Below are positions 48,632 through 61,300 of a stretch of DNA of 64,000 nucleotides, piece by piece. Position 1 is the stretch's first letter; each line of letters starts with the position of its first letter. The stretch spans positions 1 to 64,000 of the forward strand of contig QANT01005962.1 of NCBI GenBank assembly GCA_003254885.1. The letters are read 5' to 3'. The DNA comes from Purshia tridentata. Its lineage: Eukaryota; Streptophyta; Magnoliopsida; Rosales; Rosaceae. Position numbers and translations under genes: made by a program. The notes below the pieces were generated by a model. It did no database searches and was not told the DNA's origin. It saw only the letters and a list, made by a program, of their open reading frames with translations.

Positions 48632-49472
48632 TGTTAGAATGGGCCATGGAAAAAGGTTTATGAGGCTAAAAGCATGTCTATAGGTCTGAAAGGACTAATT
48701 GAGAGAATGAGGCCTAAGAATGGGCTTGAGACTCTAAAGACCCAGGCCCAATGGTGGGCTTAGTGAACAATGGGCCAAGGCTAATGAGGCTGGGTGACCC
48801 AAAGAAGCAAGGCTTGCCCAGCCTTGGCTTAGACACGGGTTAGTAGCCTATGATGGACCATGGGTTAGCCCTTATGAATATACAAGCTTCATATCATAAA
48901 GGCGCAAGGCCTAAAGGGGCCTGGGTTCAATGAGAAGCTTAACCTTGGCACTAATGGAAGGCCTGAGTCCAACAGTCTGGGCTCAAGTCTTTACTGTAGG
49001 GGAGTCTTAGAAGACTACACCTAGGGGACGCCTTGGGAGGGAGGCATTCTAGAGATGGCCCGGTACCATTATTGGCTCAACTTGCACAAGGGTTAACTTG
49101 GGAGGGGGGTGTGTTCTACTCGAACAAGGAGTCACCACCTACTTTAAGCTAAGGCCTAAACGTCAAGTTGTTAGGAATCCTAATTGGACAAGGACTATGA
49201 GACCCTAGGTCATAATCACTATAAATAGGGCACGTTAGCCCTTAGATATATATGCAACCTAACTCTCTAAACTACTCTGAAAGTGTGATTACTAACTTGA
49301 GCGTCAAAGGGTCCTTGGCCAGTATCACACGAGTACCCCTTTACATTTAGTGCCCCCTTACGCTTAGTGCTCCCTGTGCAGGGTAAGAAGAGAGCTACAT
49401 GGGATCAATGAAAGCCTTGACGTGGAGACTAGAGGTTAAGTTGATTGTGTGAACGAATTCTGTACATCAACA
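48632..49472 (+). mobile_element. Gypsy (TAT-like) solo LTR copy C
   Basis: It begins TGTTAGAATGGGCC and ends TACATCAACA. CTATAAATAGGGCACG (about 49220) is a TATA-like site, followed by ACTTGAGCGTCAAAGGGTCC and GGCCAGTATCACACGAGTAC, the R/U5 style of plant TAT-type gypsy LTRs. GGGCC words are frequent. The flanks CGAAT and GTCAG do not match. Fossil. Confidence 0.5.
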
Positions 49473-49989
49473 GTCAGAAAGGGTTGAGTCATCACCCCAA
49501 AACTATAATTAAACGTATATAATTAAACCTATGCCTCTATTAACCAAACCGAGTAGCATGTAAGTTCTATATAAAATGCAGTAAACCTTCACAGCTAGCC
49601 CAACCTTGTATTGCAATAAGAAAGAGAAAGGAACTCAAAGAGAGAGAGAGGAGAAACAAACTTGAGAAGGTTAGAGCTAAAAAATTTAAACTTCTGAGTT
49701 ATTTAGAATTTACTACAACTAATATCTTTAAGTCTCTAAGGTCTTTCCATTACTGTAGGAATCACAGCTTCTAGCCTTAGAAAGTAGAAAGGAAGATGAG
49801 TTCCATCGACTATGGGTGTCCTTATCAATTTTTCTTTTAAAGCTTTTATTTTCCATTTTTATTTATACATTTTTGTTTCATTTTATAAAATTAAAACTAA
49901 GTTATATATGACCCTATGATAATCCTGTAACATGTTTTGTAGTTTAAAATTGAAAGAAAATGAAAAACAAAGAAAAATGAAAAATCTGG

Positions 49990-50945
49990 AAAATTTTCAA
50001 ATAAATTTGCAATTTCATATGGCCTCTTTTCGAGGCTTATAACTAGCGTTTTAATCTTTCATTTTGCATGATCTACATACGGTTGTAAAGATAACATTAC
50101 TAGCTTTAACAGTAGTATAATAATGCTGGATTTCATAAAGGTTTGAGGTATTAAAATGAGGTTGAATGTCAAAAAAAAAAAATTTGGAAAATTTCTAGAA
50201 AAACTGACAGTTTTTTGGTAGCCAAATTTGATGCCATTTATCTAGAGATTTAACTGTTAGTTTTTAATGATCTCTATATGATTGTAAAGAGGTGATTTAG
50301 AGTTTTAAAATAAGCATAAGTTTTCATAATTTGGTAAAGGTTTGATGAGTTAAAATTTAAGCCAAATTAGAGCAGAAAAACTTGAAAACACTAGCTTTGA
50401 AATTAGTATAAGAATGTTGGATTTCATTAAGGTTTGAGGTATTAAAATGAGGTCGAATGTTGAAGAAAAAAATCTGGAAAATTTTTGGAAAATTGATCTT
50501 TTTCTGGTAGCCAACTATGAGGCCATTTATCTAGAGATTTAACCGTTCGTTTTTCATGATCTATATATGATTGTAAAGAAGTGATGTAGAGTTTTAAAAC
50601 AAGTATAAGTTTTCATGATTTGGTAAAGGTTTGATGGGTTAAAGTTTGAGAAGAAAAAATTGAAAACACTAGCTTTAAAATTAGTTAAGAATGCTGTATT
50701 TTATCAAGGTTTGAGGAATTAAAATGAGGTCGAATGTTGAAGAAAAAAATTTCGAAAAATTTTGAAAAAATTGACAGTTTTCTGGTAGCCAACTTTTAGA
50801 CCATTTATCTAGAGATTTAATTGTTCGTTTTTCATGATCTCTATATGATTGTAAAGAGGTGATGTAGAGTTCTAAAACAAGTATAAGATTTCATAATTTG
50901 GTAAAGGTTTGATGGGTTAAAATTTGAGTCAAATTAGAGAAGAAA
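49990..50945. repeat. Tandem array of ~285-bp units (about 3.5 copies)
   Basis: The landmark CCATTTATCTAGAGATTTAA recurs at about 50233, 50523 and 50802, each time followed by CATGATCT-like and GATTGTAAAGA words, GGTAAAGGTTTGATG and ATTAAAATGAGG. A partial first unit starts near 49990. Copies differ by scattered changes. There is no coding potential. The 500 bases before it hold nothing clear beyond a GA repeat (about 49637-49653). Confidence 0.8.
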
Positions 50946-53900
50946 AAACTAAAAAATTGGAGAAGTTGCATGGCTAAAGGAAGGAGATGATGAATAGTAT
51001 CCGCTAGCAACCCCCACCTACACCATCGGCGGGTGGTGGCACATGCAGCGGTTCCCGGTGACCTCCGTTGCTCAATTTTGATCATCCCAACAATATTTTT
51101 TGATACAAGTCTAATAGTAGTAGTTTCGTGTCAATACAACACTTCTAAGTTGGTGTGAATTACAATTTTCTTAAAAAGAGGTAGAGATAAAATTAATTTA
51201 CGTGTAAACTATAATTGTTTAAATTTTTTTAGACCTAAGCACATAGGACAGGGAGCTCGTACTCAAGGAATTAAGGTAGGGTCCTTATTCCCTAATGATT
51301 GGACTATATATTGCAATTAATCCTTGTGTCATTTTGTGATTTATTTTTTATTATGTTTTTTTTAATTAATTTAAATGTATTCTTTGTATTCTTATTTGTT
51401 GGTAACGAATAACTTTTATTATTAATCTTGTTATTCATACTATAGGTATACACTGAAATTTCTCAATTCTATGATACTCTCAAATTGCATAAAATAGGAT
51501 TACCATGCATTGTTCATTTTCGTACATAAAATCATAAGTGTGGTTGTGAACAACAGTGTTAAGAAAATGATTAATTAAGACACCAATAATAGGGAAATGG
51601 ACTTGGTGGTCTTGTGATTTATTGAAGATACCAAGAAGAAATGTACTTGGTGATCTCATAATTGTGAAAGAATTGTTGAAGAAAAAGTGTAAAGAATAAT
51701 ATTTAAAATATTTAGAGGTTAAGGGACGTACAGGGGTTGGCTCATAATAGGACATTCAAGGCCACAATGATAAGATGCATGGTATAGGACTTGTCGGCCT
51801 GTTTGTCTTGTGTATGTCAATGGGAATTAGATAAAGAGTGAGTACATGCACCTTCTCATCATTGTACGACTCCTTATTGTCTATTTTATTCTCTTTACAT
51901 AGAAACTTTGATAACTGTAATAATTGACCATGTGGGATTACTACACCCTATTGAGTCTCAAAAGCTCACTCTAATAGACTATGTAGGTGACAATAATATG
52001 ACCAATGATGTGGAATACTCTAGTGGAGTCTAGAGGAAATGTTGAAGTGTCATATTTTGTTTTATTACTAATAAAATGTTAAATATACGAAGATCCACTT
52101 GGTGTGATACTCTTAGGTCCCCACAAGCCATGAGTGACACTTAACATCATGACATGGCTACCCGGATTAACTAGAAGGAAGAAGAACCTATTCTGTCTTG
52201 ATTGCAACTTAATATAGTCCCTTTATCATCCTATGCTCCTAAATCACAGTCACGTATGAAATTTTGTCAGCCCTAGCATAATCCTTGAAGTCTAACACTA
52301 ATGTATGGATTTCATTCGATCAAGGAAGCTTGTTTCTATGATCCAATATTCTAGCTAGAGAGTCTGAATCTAGACATATGTTTGCCTATTTGTAACATCT
52401 CTCCTATTACCTAGAGTAATAGATCCCCTATTGAACACAAACATTAATTCCCCATTCGTCCGTGACTATACCCAATATGTACCTTTGATTAAACTCCAGG
52501 AGCCTAGCCTTATGAAACAATAAAAGATAGTGACTTGAGAGTTGGTAAAAAGTGATATAATTACTTCAAAATTGTGATTAAAACCTTAATCACTAACAGG
52601 ACCCAAATTTTCAATTACTTGATGACTCTGAACCAATCAAATAAACTAAAAGTTGCGTGACAACAGATGCATAACACATTTAGTCACTTCAACACAAAGT
52701 TACCAAATATTAGCAATTACGTGACAACCTATGCACTCAAAGAATCCTTCATAATAGGCATTTCAAGTGCTATCTACAACTACAATGGTGTGTGATCTAC
52801 AATCTATTTGAACAATTCTTTCAAAGCCAACCACAAGTATGTGTTCAAGGTGAAACAATGTGAGATTTGTGTTTCAAGTAAGTAAAATTAGTAATCATTC
52901 AAACAAAGAACTAAGATCATAAGTACACAAGTTGTTCACAGAAAAACCATCAATAGTTAAAAAACAGAAGGTCAATAACCGCAAACCACCCAATCCACTA
53001 TAATGAGGGTTCAATACAAGGGTAACACACATCACAAGTTCAAACATAATTAACCTAACTCTAAGTGGCTCATTACGCCTTGTGCAACCTTCAAGGAAAA
53101 GCATCCAGTCAAGCATGTAGATGGCAGTTTAAACTCTAAGCTCAATCATCTCATGGCACCAAGCAACAATACCCATAATGGAATTAACAATGATAGTGAA
53201 TGAAATGATTTTTGGATTCTTTAAACACCAACCTTTCAAGCAACTATGACATGAAGAGGCCAATGAAGAATCCAAGCCTAATATCTCCATGAATTATTTA
53301 TGAAGTTTATGAAATTATGAGACACACTCTAGACATATAGATTTAGCAAAATCAAAAGCAAGTGAAGAAAATATTAAGTTTTTGATTTTCAGAATGATTT
53401 TCTTACTTGAAAATATGAACTCTATAAAGAATACTAAGAACTAAGGCTACCTGCAGAGAAGAAGCATGGAGAGTCTCACAAATGAAAATCCATACACACA
53501 ACCTATACCCACTCCCCCATTTTCAGCAACCCACACTAGCATGTTACTAGCTACGTGGTTCTCCACCAAAGATAGCAATATGAAAGAACCCTCAATACTT
53601 TCCTAAAAAAGAAACCTAGGACTAACATGGATAAGAGAGTAAGAGAGGGGAGTTGACTTCTCTAAACATTTCTCTTACCAAGAGCATAAAGTATAATAGG
53701 AAGAGATGGCAATTTTTTGTGAAATGAAGACAGGCTGTCACCAGAGAGTGAGAGATCTGATTGTTTTGGATATTCAGACACAAAATGATCAAATTGAGAA
53801 AGGCAAAGTCTGCCTAGACATTTGCCAAGCATGTAACCTGACTTAATGATGAAAATGCATGTACCTCGTGTGCAGAAATATATTCATATGACCAGTGAAT

Positions 53901-54226
53901 AGACTTGTCAAACAGACATAAAACTGAATTTAAAAAAGACCTTTAAGCCTTTAAGTGAAATAGAGAATGAAATACAAAATGAAATGCATGAGATGCATTA
54001 TATCTTTAAACCTCTTGTATTTTAGCTTCAATCTCGATTTATTTGGCCCAAGTATTCTTAATCTTAATTCAACCTGCAGCTTTTGAGTGTAATTAAGAGA
54101 TTAAATGTACATACAATGGTTTTGTCAAAAAGCCAACTTAAAATCCTAAAACTAACATGACTGAGCGCACATGACAATTGGGGCATCTCAAGTCTAGGGA
54201 CAAGTTGTATTATCAAGACTTAATGA
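50946..54226. other. Unresolved repeat-derived intergenic DNA
   Basis: A short GC-rich island (about 50990-51065) sits at the end of the tandem array. The remainder is AT-rich, with scattered short ORFs that have no domain. Parts near 53450-53900 have LTR-like composition on the minus strand, but no termini were found. Confidence 0.35.
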
Positions 54227-55283
54227 ATCTTGTTGACGGGTGTCTAATACTCCATGACAGGTATTCGTTATGTCAGTCATGTACTATATATTGAACCATT
54301 TATTGGCACTCATGATCTTCTCCTTGTGTCTCTACACTAATAATTTGAGACTGATTATCTTATAAATTAAGTAGAGATAGATCATGTTGGTCTTATCGGA
54401 TTGATATCGTCCAATTTTCAATCTTGCAACTAGGAACAATTTAGACATGTACTAGAGGAGATAAGTCTCACTGTCCTAATTTCTTTAAGACATTATTAAT
54501 TGAACATGAAATCATGGACCTCTTTTATGCATACACACATATATTAGGATATAGTATGCATATGAAAGATTGTACATAAAAGACAAGTTTGCCCATGATT
54601 TTAGAAATATACACAATACATTTATTAAACTATTTGCATTTGAGTATATTCTAATATCTCCCACTTGAACTAATGCCAATCGTCTACTAACTGCAACCCC
54701 ATCCCTTCGAGATGACGATCTTGTTGTCTTTGAGACTTGGCTTTAGTTAGTGGATCTGCTATATTGCTTTTTGTAGATACTCTAAAGATACTAATGTTGC
54801 ATTTGGAAAAGAAAAAAAAAAAAAATCTCCTTTTGGACGTACATAAAAACGTCTATCTATGTGTTTAGATATATTATGAGACCAAGGTTACTTTTCTTGC
54901 GCTATAGCTCCATTTTAATCACAGTAAACAATTACTGTCAATTAAATAGAGAAACCAATCCACGTTCAGAGATGAACTACACCTAATCCAAAAATCACAT
55001 CTTCAAGCTGTGATATAGTTTGTCTCGGTCGTTGAGTCTGTTGCCATACTCAGAATACAATTTTTCGACTAACTTCACCTCCGTTCAAAATGAAAGTAAA
55101 TCTTATGCAAAATCTGAATCCTACCACCTGCAACTCTTCTTCACTATAGATCAAAATAATGTCCTTCATCCTTCTCAAGTACTTGAGAACTCATTTAACC
55201 GTAGTCCAATGGGCTTTTCCTAGATTGGACTAATATCTGCTGGTTACACTCATACCATGTGCAATATAAGTCCTAATACATAT
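54227..55283 (-). mobile_element. Copia 3' fragment (RNase H end and probable 3' LTR)
   Basis: On minus, about 55280-54680 carries decayed copia RNase H sequence: LGKAHWTTVK, LKYLRRTKDI and the terminal STKSNIADPLTK. A TGGGAGAT purine-rich tract near 54655 is followed by probable LTR sequence down to about 54230. The element is cut off at 55284 by the solo LTR. Broken fossil with several disruptions. Confidence 0.6.
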
Positions 55284-56190
55284 TGTTAGTGATTGGATTT
55301 GACCACCATTACCCTCTAATCAGAACCTGACATGTGTTCATGATCAGTCAACTGCTTGGTGTCATGTCATTGGCTCGACTAAGCGCACTTCAGATAATAC
55401 CAAAACCCGACCCATTTCTATAGGGTATTCAATCCGTTGACCCAGACTTCGCCAATCTTGTTCAGCTGAGCATGACTTGGTCATGAGTCGAAAGCCACAA
55501 GCCAAGAGCCGAGCTTGGTCATGGAGGGATCTAGGAACTATTTACCCATTGCTAGCTCAGATTAGGTAAGTCTCTACATTATTGAGTGGCGAACACTAGT
55601 GCACGAACCTCCTATGCAAATACTCGAATGTTAACCACGTGCGCCAGACCCATTCTGACAAAGGCAACTAAGATGGGACAATTACTACTACTAACCACTT
55701 GCTTCACCACACCTGCATTTAATGTAATGTGACTTAATAAGTGAGCATGGTGCTATTCATGCAACCTAACGTGGCATCATCATGTCCATCCATCTACATG
55801 TAGGAAATCTTTATTTTGCCTATAAATACAATATTTGCTCCTTCATGCAGCAGATTCTCAACTGATTAACCACACAAACAAACACTTAGAAAAACACATT
55901 TCTCCATAAATCTCTCTATCTCCAAATACTTTCTTGCTTATCTTCATAATATCATTCTCTTGCTAACTCTTGAGATACATTTTCTTCTTTGTTTTTAACT
56001 TAAACATTGGAGAGTGTTTGGCTAACACCACAGCGGCATCAGTTCATCCTTTTCTGATTGTTCTTAGCAGGATATTCAAGTTTGTGAGAGAAGCAGGCAA
56101 GTTCTTCATCATAACTGGTTCCTGGGCCTTTTCACCCTCCATATCATTTCTTTGACGTTGACCAAGGATTCACGAGTCTTGGCATCAACA
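55284..56190 (+). mobile_element. Gypsy (TAT-like) solo LTR copy B
   Basis: It starts TGTTAGTGATTGG and ends TTGGCATCAACA. The flanks CATAT and AATAT match in four of five bases. It has GCCTATAAATACAAT (about 55820) as a TATA-like site, then TTGGAGAGTGTTTGGCTAAC with ACCACAGCGGCATCAG (about 56005-56042). It aligns with copy A around TGCATTTAATGTAATGTGAC and GTGGCATCATCATG. It inserted into the copia fragment. Confidence 0.6.
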
Positions 56191-57109
56191 AATATCATGG
56201 CATATATCAAATTACCAATTGCAGAAGCAGAAGCATAAGGCTTGCTTCTTAACTTTTGTAAACAACAAACCCAGATCTAGAATAGCCTAAGAATTATTTA
56301 TTTATTATTCAGAAATTCAATCTCATATATATTAATACATGAATAGATACTTGATTTGCTTAATGAATTGATTGAAGGAATTGATAAAAATAAAAAAGTG
56401 AAACTGCAAGTATTGATTGCGGTGGTTAAAAAGTGGCTGGGTTTATTGCAAAATCTGGTAGCTATCAAGTGTGGGTTGAATTCTTTTTTTCATTGAAAAA
56501 TGGGTGAAGAAGGTGGCATCACATCAAAGCAGATGGCATCGCAGCAAAGCAAATGGGTAAAGAAGATGGCATCACAGCAAATTTATTATGGGTATTACTC
56601 GATTGCAGCAAAGAGCAGTTTCCAGAATAGATATGGCAACCCATATGAGCCATTGCAAACAAAGAGATGTGTATATCAAGGGCATTTTTGTTTGAATTTA
56701 AGAATGCCAAGGATTGGGCTAAAAAAGTACAGCAATACTAGGGAGGAAGCTTTTCTTATTAGGAAGCTTTTATATGGAAGGTGTTTAGAAACTCATTAAA
56801 AAAAGTATAGCTAAGCAACTATACTTTCCCATCATATGGATTTGATGGGCTTCCCCGCAGCTTCTGAATAGCTTCCGCATAAGAGAAGCTCCCATGTTTG
56901 GGATTCCATCTTAATTCTCCCAAATTTTTGTTCCCAAATTACATAGCATCTGTATATTAGATACTAAAAAATTAAAAATTAAAAGAAATACTATAATAAT
57001 AAAGTTAATATACTATTGACACATAAAGTGAGAAACAAAAGTCAAAAAACATGCCATGTTATTTGGGAACCAAAAATTAAAAAAATATGGTAGAATTTCT
57101 AGATGTAAA
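56191..57109. other. Intergenic DNA with a local repeat
   Basis: About 56500-56585 repeats the word AAGATGGCATCACAGCAAA three times with changes. A 99-codon ORF (56500-56799) covers it but shows no domain and is not called. The rest is AT-rich. The copia fragment interrupted at 55284 is not clearly continued here. Confidence 0.4.
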
Positions 57110-58015
57110 TATTTATAAACTTCCTAGTTAGAGATTGATTCTCTCATAATCCTCACCCAAAATCAAACTCTTTCAAAACCCCCAATTATACACTTAACAT
57201 TTCCAAAACTCCATAGTCAACCTACAACCATCTAAAGTTGACTTCTTTTTTTAGATTTTGATTATACCCTTTTTATTTGTTTTTAATTTGAATAAAATTT
57301 TATTTATGTTTTTATAAGATCAGAAATACCATTTTTTTAACAATTTTTCAATTTAAGTTTTTTATTTTAGTCCGTAATTTTAAACCTCCTAACTATCTAA
57401 AATTTGTCTAGACACCCATTCATCTAAAAACTCTCCAAAAACCTCCTTAAAATTATAATAATTTTTGTTACCCTTCTGACGGGTTTTCTTGTGTTCTGAC
57501 GCATGCTCTAACACTTTCAGAAATATAGTTACACTGCAATTGAAACTGAATTTCAGAAATACAGTTACATTAGAACTTTCAAAAGTCCAATTACATTGAA
57601 ACTGAATTTCAGATGTTTAGTTTACTTTAATACTATTTTTTAATTAACTGAAATTGTGAAAGTGAATTCAATTTTTAGTGAAATTATTTTTTATAAAACT
57701 GAATTCAGTTTTTAGTGAACTAAATGATTTATTTTTTTATTTTGTCAAATATAATGAGATAATTATAATTTTTTTCTATTGCAAAATAATAGTGTAGCTA
57801 CTTTTTAATGTAATTATATTTTTGAAATTTAGTTTCAGTGTACCTATTTTTTCAAAATTCAGTTTTAGTTTCAGTGTAACTGTGTTACATTGAGTGCGTC
57901 ACTTCAGTTCGCATCAAAAGGGTAAAAAAGTATGATAATTTTGAGGAGATTTTAAGAGAGTTTTTAAATAGATAAGGGTTTAAGAAAAAAATTGTTGTAG
58001 TTAGGAGATTTTAAA
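57110..58015. mobile_element. MULE-like element, family 1 copy B (inverted relative to copy A)
   Basis: It aligns with the reverse complement of 44355-45270. Shared landmarks include TATTTATAAACTTCCTAGTTAG, given here in part as CTTCCTAGTTAGAG, then AAAGTTGACTTC, TTTAAACCTCCTAACT, AGTTACACTG words and GGGTAAAAAAG. The ends are more eroded than in copy A. It finishes about 345 bases upstream of the HNH gene start codon. Confidence 0.6.
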
Positions 58016-58359
58016 TTAGAGACTCAATTTCTAGCAATACATGTATTAATGTGGTATATCACCCAAATTACCCTAATCCCAAATTGGGACGCCACAACTC
58101 ATCATCACCATCCGTATCAACTTACGACGAGTCAAAATCAATTTTTAGAATCTTGCACGAGGAAAATAATACAAGGGTGGATTTGTCAATTTGCCTCAAA
58201 CGCAAGAAGATATTCCGAGAGGGACGAAAGAATATGTGGCAACGGTTCTTTCCGTGGAGCGAGTGTTTTTATTATTTTCTCAGTTCTCATTTCCCCTTCT
58301 ACATTTCCTAGCTTGCTCGTTTGAGCTGAGACCCATTCCCGAAATCGGAATAGCTAGTA

Positions 58360-61300
58360 ATGGCACAGTTCACAGCACAAGGACGCGTGAAATTGCTCTT
58401 CAATGGTGAGGGAGTCTCGTCCGGGTTGGAGCAAAAAGACCCATTTAACTACATGCTCCCATTAATCCAACCCCACAACCGCAGGCTCAGGAGCTTCGAT
58501 TCTACTAGGCTTTACTCCTCTTCTTCTTCTTCTTCTACGAACAAGGCGAAACGTTTAAATGCTGAGGCCCGTTTGTTTGTTGGTAATGAGGGTGTTAATG
58601 GTGACAATAAGGTTGGTGTGGATGATGATGATGATGAGTTTGAAAGGGACGAGTTGGCTTGTTTCAGAGGTCTCGTCTTGGATATCTCCTACAGGTCACT
58701 TGACTCACTTCTCTTTATGAACCACTTGTTCTTTACCAGTAGCTATTTGGTTTTGATAAACTTGTAAATTGTTTGCATGAGTAGCTTGTGTTGGCCTGCT
58801 ACTTTCTAAGAAGAATAAAATTAGCATTTAGTTGATCTCTTGTTGACCAATTGATCATCTGCATTTGGCATTTTCTGGTTTAAATTAGCATCATGGTTTG
58901 GCTATAATAGTAAGTTTTAGGAGTAAATAATTTACTTTGGTTGTGTCTAAAATGGAATTTCATTTGTTACAATTATGTTCTTGCGAGGAGCTGAGGATGT
59001 TTGATCAATCTAGGAAATTTGTTTTCTTGGTTGATTGCTCTAAAACCAACCATTTTTGAAGTGGGTGTGGTACTTATGTATTGATATTTTTGTTTGTGCT
59101 TGAATTTTATGCTTTCAAATGAAAAGAAAAAAGATATGTATGGACTGCTAGACGGAATGGGGTTATAGTTATCTTGTATGATAGCATTAATGCTCTGATG
59201 TAAACACCAGGAGTCAAATTTTTTATCGAACCAGTTGCACAGCCTTAGTTATCTCAGGACTAGGTGATTCTTCAAATTTTGTGGGACTAATTGAAATGAA
59301 CTAGTGTAGGTCGTGAAACTTGATGCACAATTCTTTCATGTTTTGATTTTTAGCCAGATATGACTTTCAACTTATGTCAGAGGTGCTTCGTTTTTCCTTT
59401 TTAATTTTTTTGGTGTACTTTTGAAGTATTCTGATCAGTTTCTTGAACAATCTAGAGAATTTCTTACTAGACAAAATGTGGCAGACAATTTAAACCGAAT
59501 ATTTGGTAATGTGATTATCCATGAAGTTTGGGGATCTTTATGTCTTAAGAAAATGGAAGTGTTGGAAAATCATAGGAAGTAATAAGAATATAAACATTTG
59601 TACTAAAACACTATATAAGTAGTGTAATTTGCAGTAGAGCTCAAGGCGAAGACATAAAGTCCTCAACCAGAAATAGATGAACAAATTTGCAGTTCTTGTT
59701 TGCACATTGTCCAGTTTCAACGCTGAGTACTTTCATAAATTGTGTAAATCAAGCACAAAAAAACACCCATGTTTTTTTTTTTTCCTTTTAAGTTATCTAC
59801 TGGATATGCATATTTAGTAATGTTTTATGTACTTAAAACAATATGTTTCTTATTGTACAAGAACCATCTGTTGGTCTTGTAGCAAGTATCTGTGCATTGT
59901 GTATTGTTTTGGTGGCCATATCGAAGGCCAACTCCTTTCTACAGTGATGCTGTTGTCATGGAGGACCATCTTGTCAAGGGATTTCTTGATCACAAAATTT
60001 CTCCATTTGTGTTTGATTTCTAGTATTTATGTCTTTAGCAATTCATAAGCACCAACTTTTGGATTCTTAGGTTCTTGAGTATTTCCTTTATTTTTCTCTC
60101 TCATTCCTCTCTACCATTCTAGAATTACTTGAACTTTTTTTTTTCATAGTTCTGATTGGTGTTCTTATGTGACAGGCCAGTTAATGTTGTCTGCTGGAAG
60201 CGTGCTATTTGTTTGGAGTTTATGGAGAAGGTGGGACTCCCATGGCTCACTTACTCATATTCGATATTTTTCCAAAAGTAAAATTACTAATTGGCTTATG
60301 TTATCTGCAGTTACTAATTTGTGATGTCAATTATACTCGAAGATGATTAAACATATTATATTCCTTCACACATCTACCTGCCATGTTCAGGCTAGAATAC
60401 TGTGAGTGAGTTTATGATGACTCTTTTGAATACATGTTTTAAGTGCGCTCAATTCTGTTGTTGTACCAGGCGGACGTACTAGAGTACTATGATCAGACTG
60501 TAAATTCCCCAAGTGGATCCTACTATATACCGGCTGTCTTAAGGGTATGTAATCACATAATGTTTACCCATTCTTTTTCCATGGATTAGCATTTTCATTG
60601 GTTCCTTGCTTGTTGGCAGTATACCCTGTAATTTCTGACCAACAACTTTCCCTTGTTGCTTCTACTCCACTTGAACTGATTACATTCATCTCTGGCTCCA
60701 GGTTCCCCATTTACTGCAGGTTGTCAAGAGAAGAAGAATTAAGAGCAGTCTTAGTCGTAAAAATATACTATGTCGGGACAGTTTCACTTGTCAGTAAGTA
60801 GATCACTCTTTTAGTTAAGTTAAACTTGCTCAATTAAGTACAGATCTCTCTTTTGTGATTTATTTGATTACCTAGTTGCTTCTTTTAAGATGAGAATTGG
60901 ATTAAGGACTTCCGTCTCAGGGGCCACTAAATAAACATTGCAGCTAGACTAGCTCATATAGTCTGCAGTGTCTGGTCTATGTTGAGCTTCTTCTTAGAAA
61001 CTCTGCAGAGTTGTTTCACTGCCACCAAGATCTCTCAGTACTATAAACAGACACCATTTTAGATCTGGGACTGAATCCCATCTTCACAAGGGATGGGAGT
61101 TTTTGTGGGATGAGAGAGGTTATCTTCTCTATGTAGCCTATATCTCAATAAACTTCTGATGGACCTCAGAAGAGAAAATAAAAAATTGTGAGGATATAGT
61201 ACTGTCTGTTCTACGTTGAGTTCAGACATCAATATTGACTGTTATTTTTCTGTTGCTTTCTGCAGCAAATCAGCAGAGTTGTTTCACCACCACCAAGATC

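Noticed and set aside
56500-56799. 99-codon ORF
   Set aside because: Starts in a local repeat, has no domain and lies between transposon remnants.
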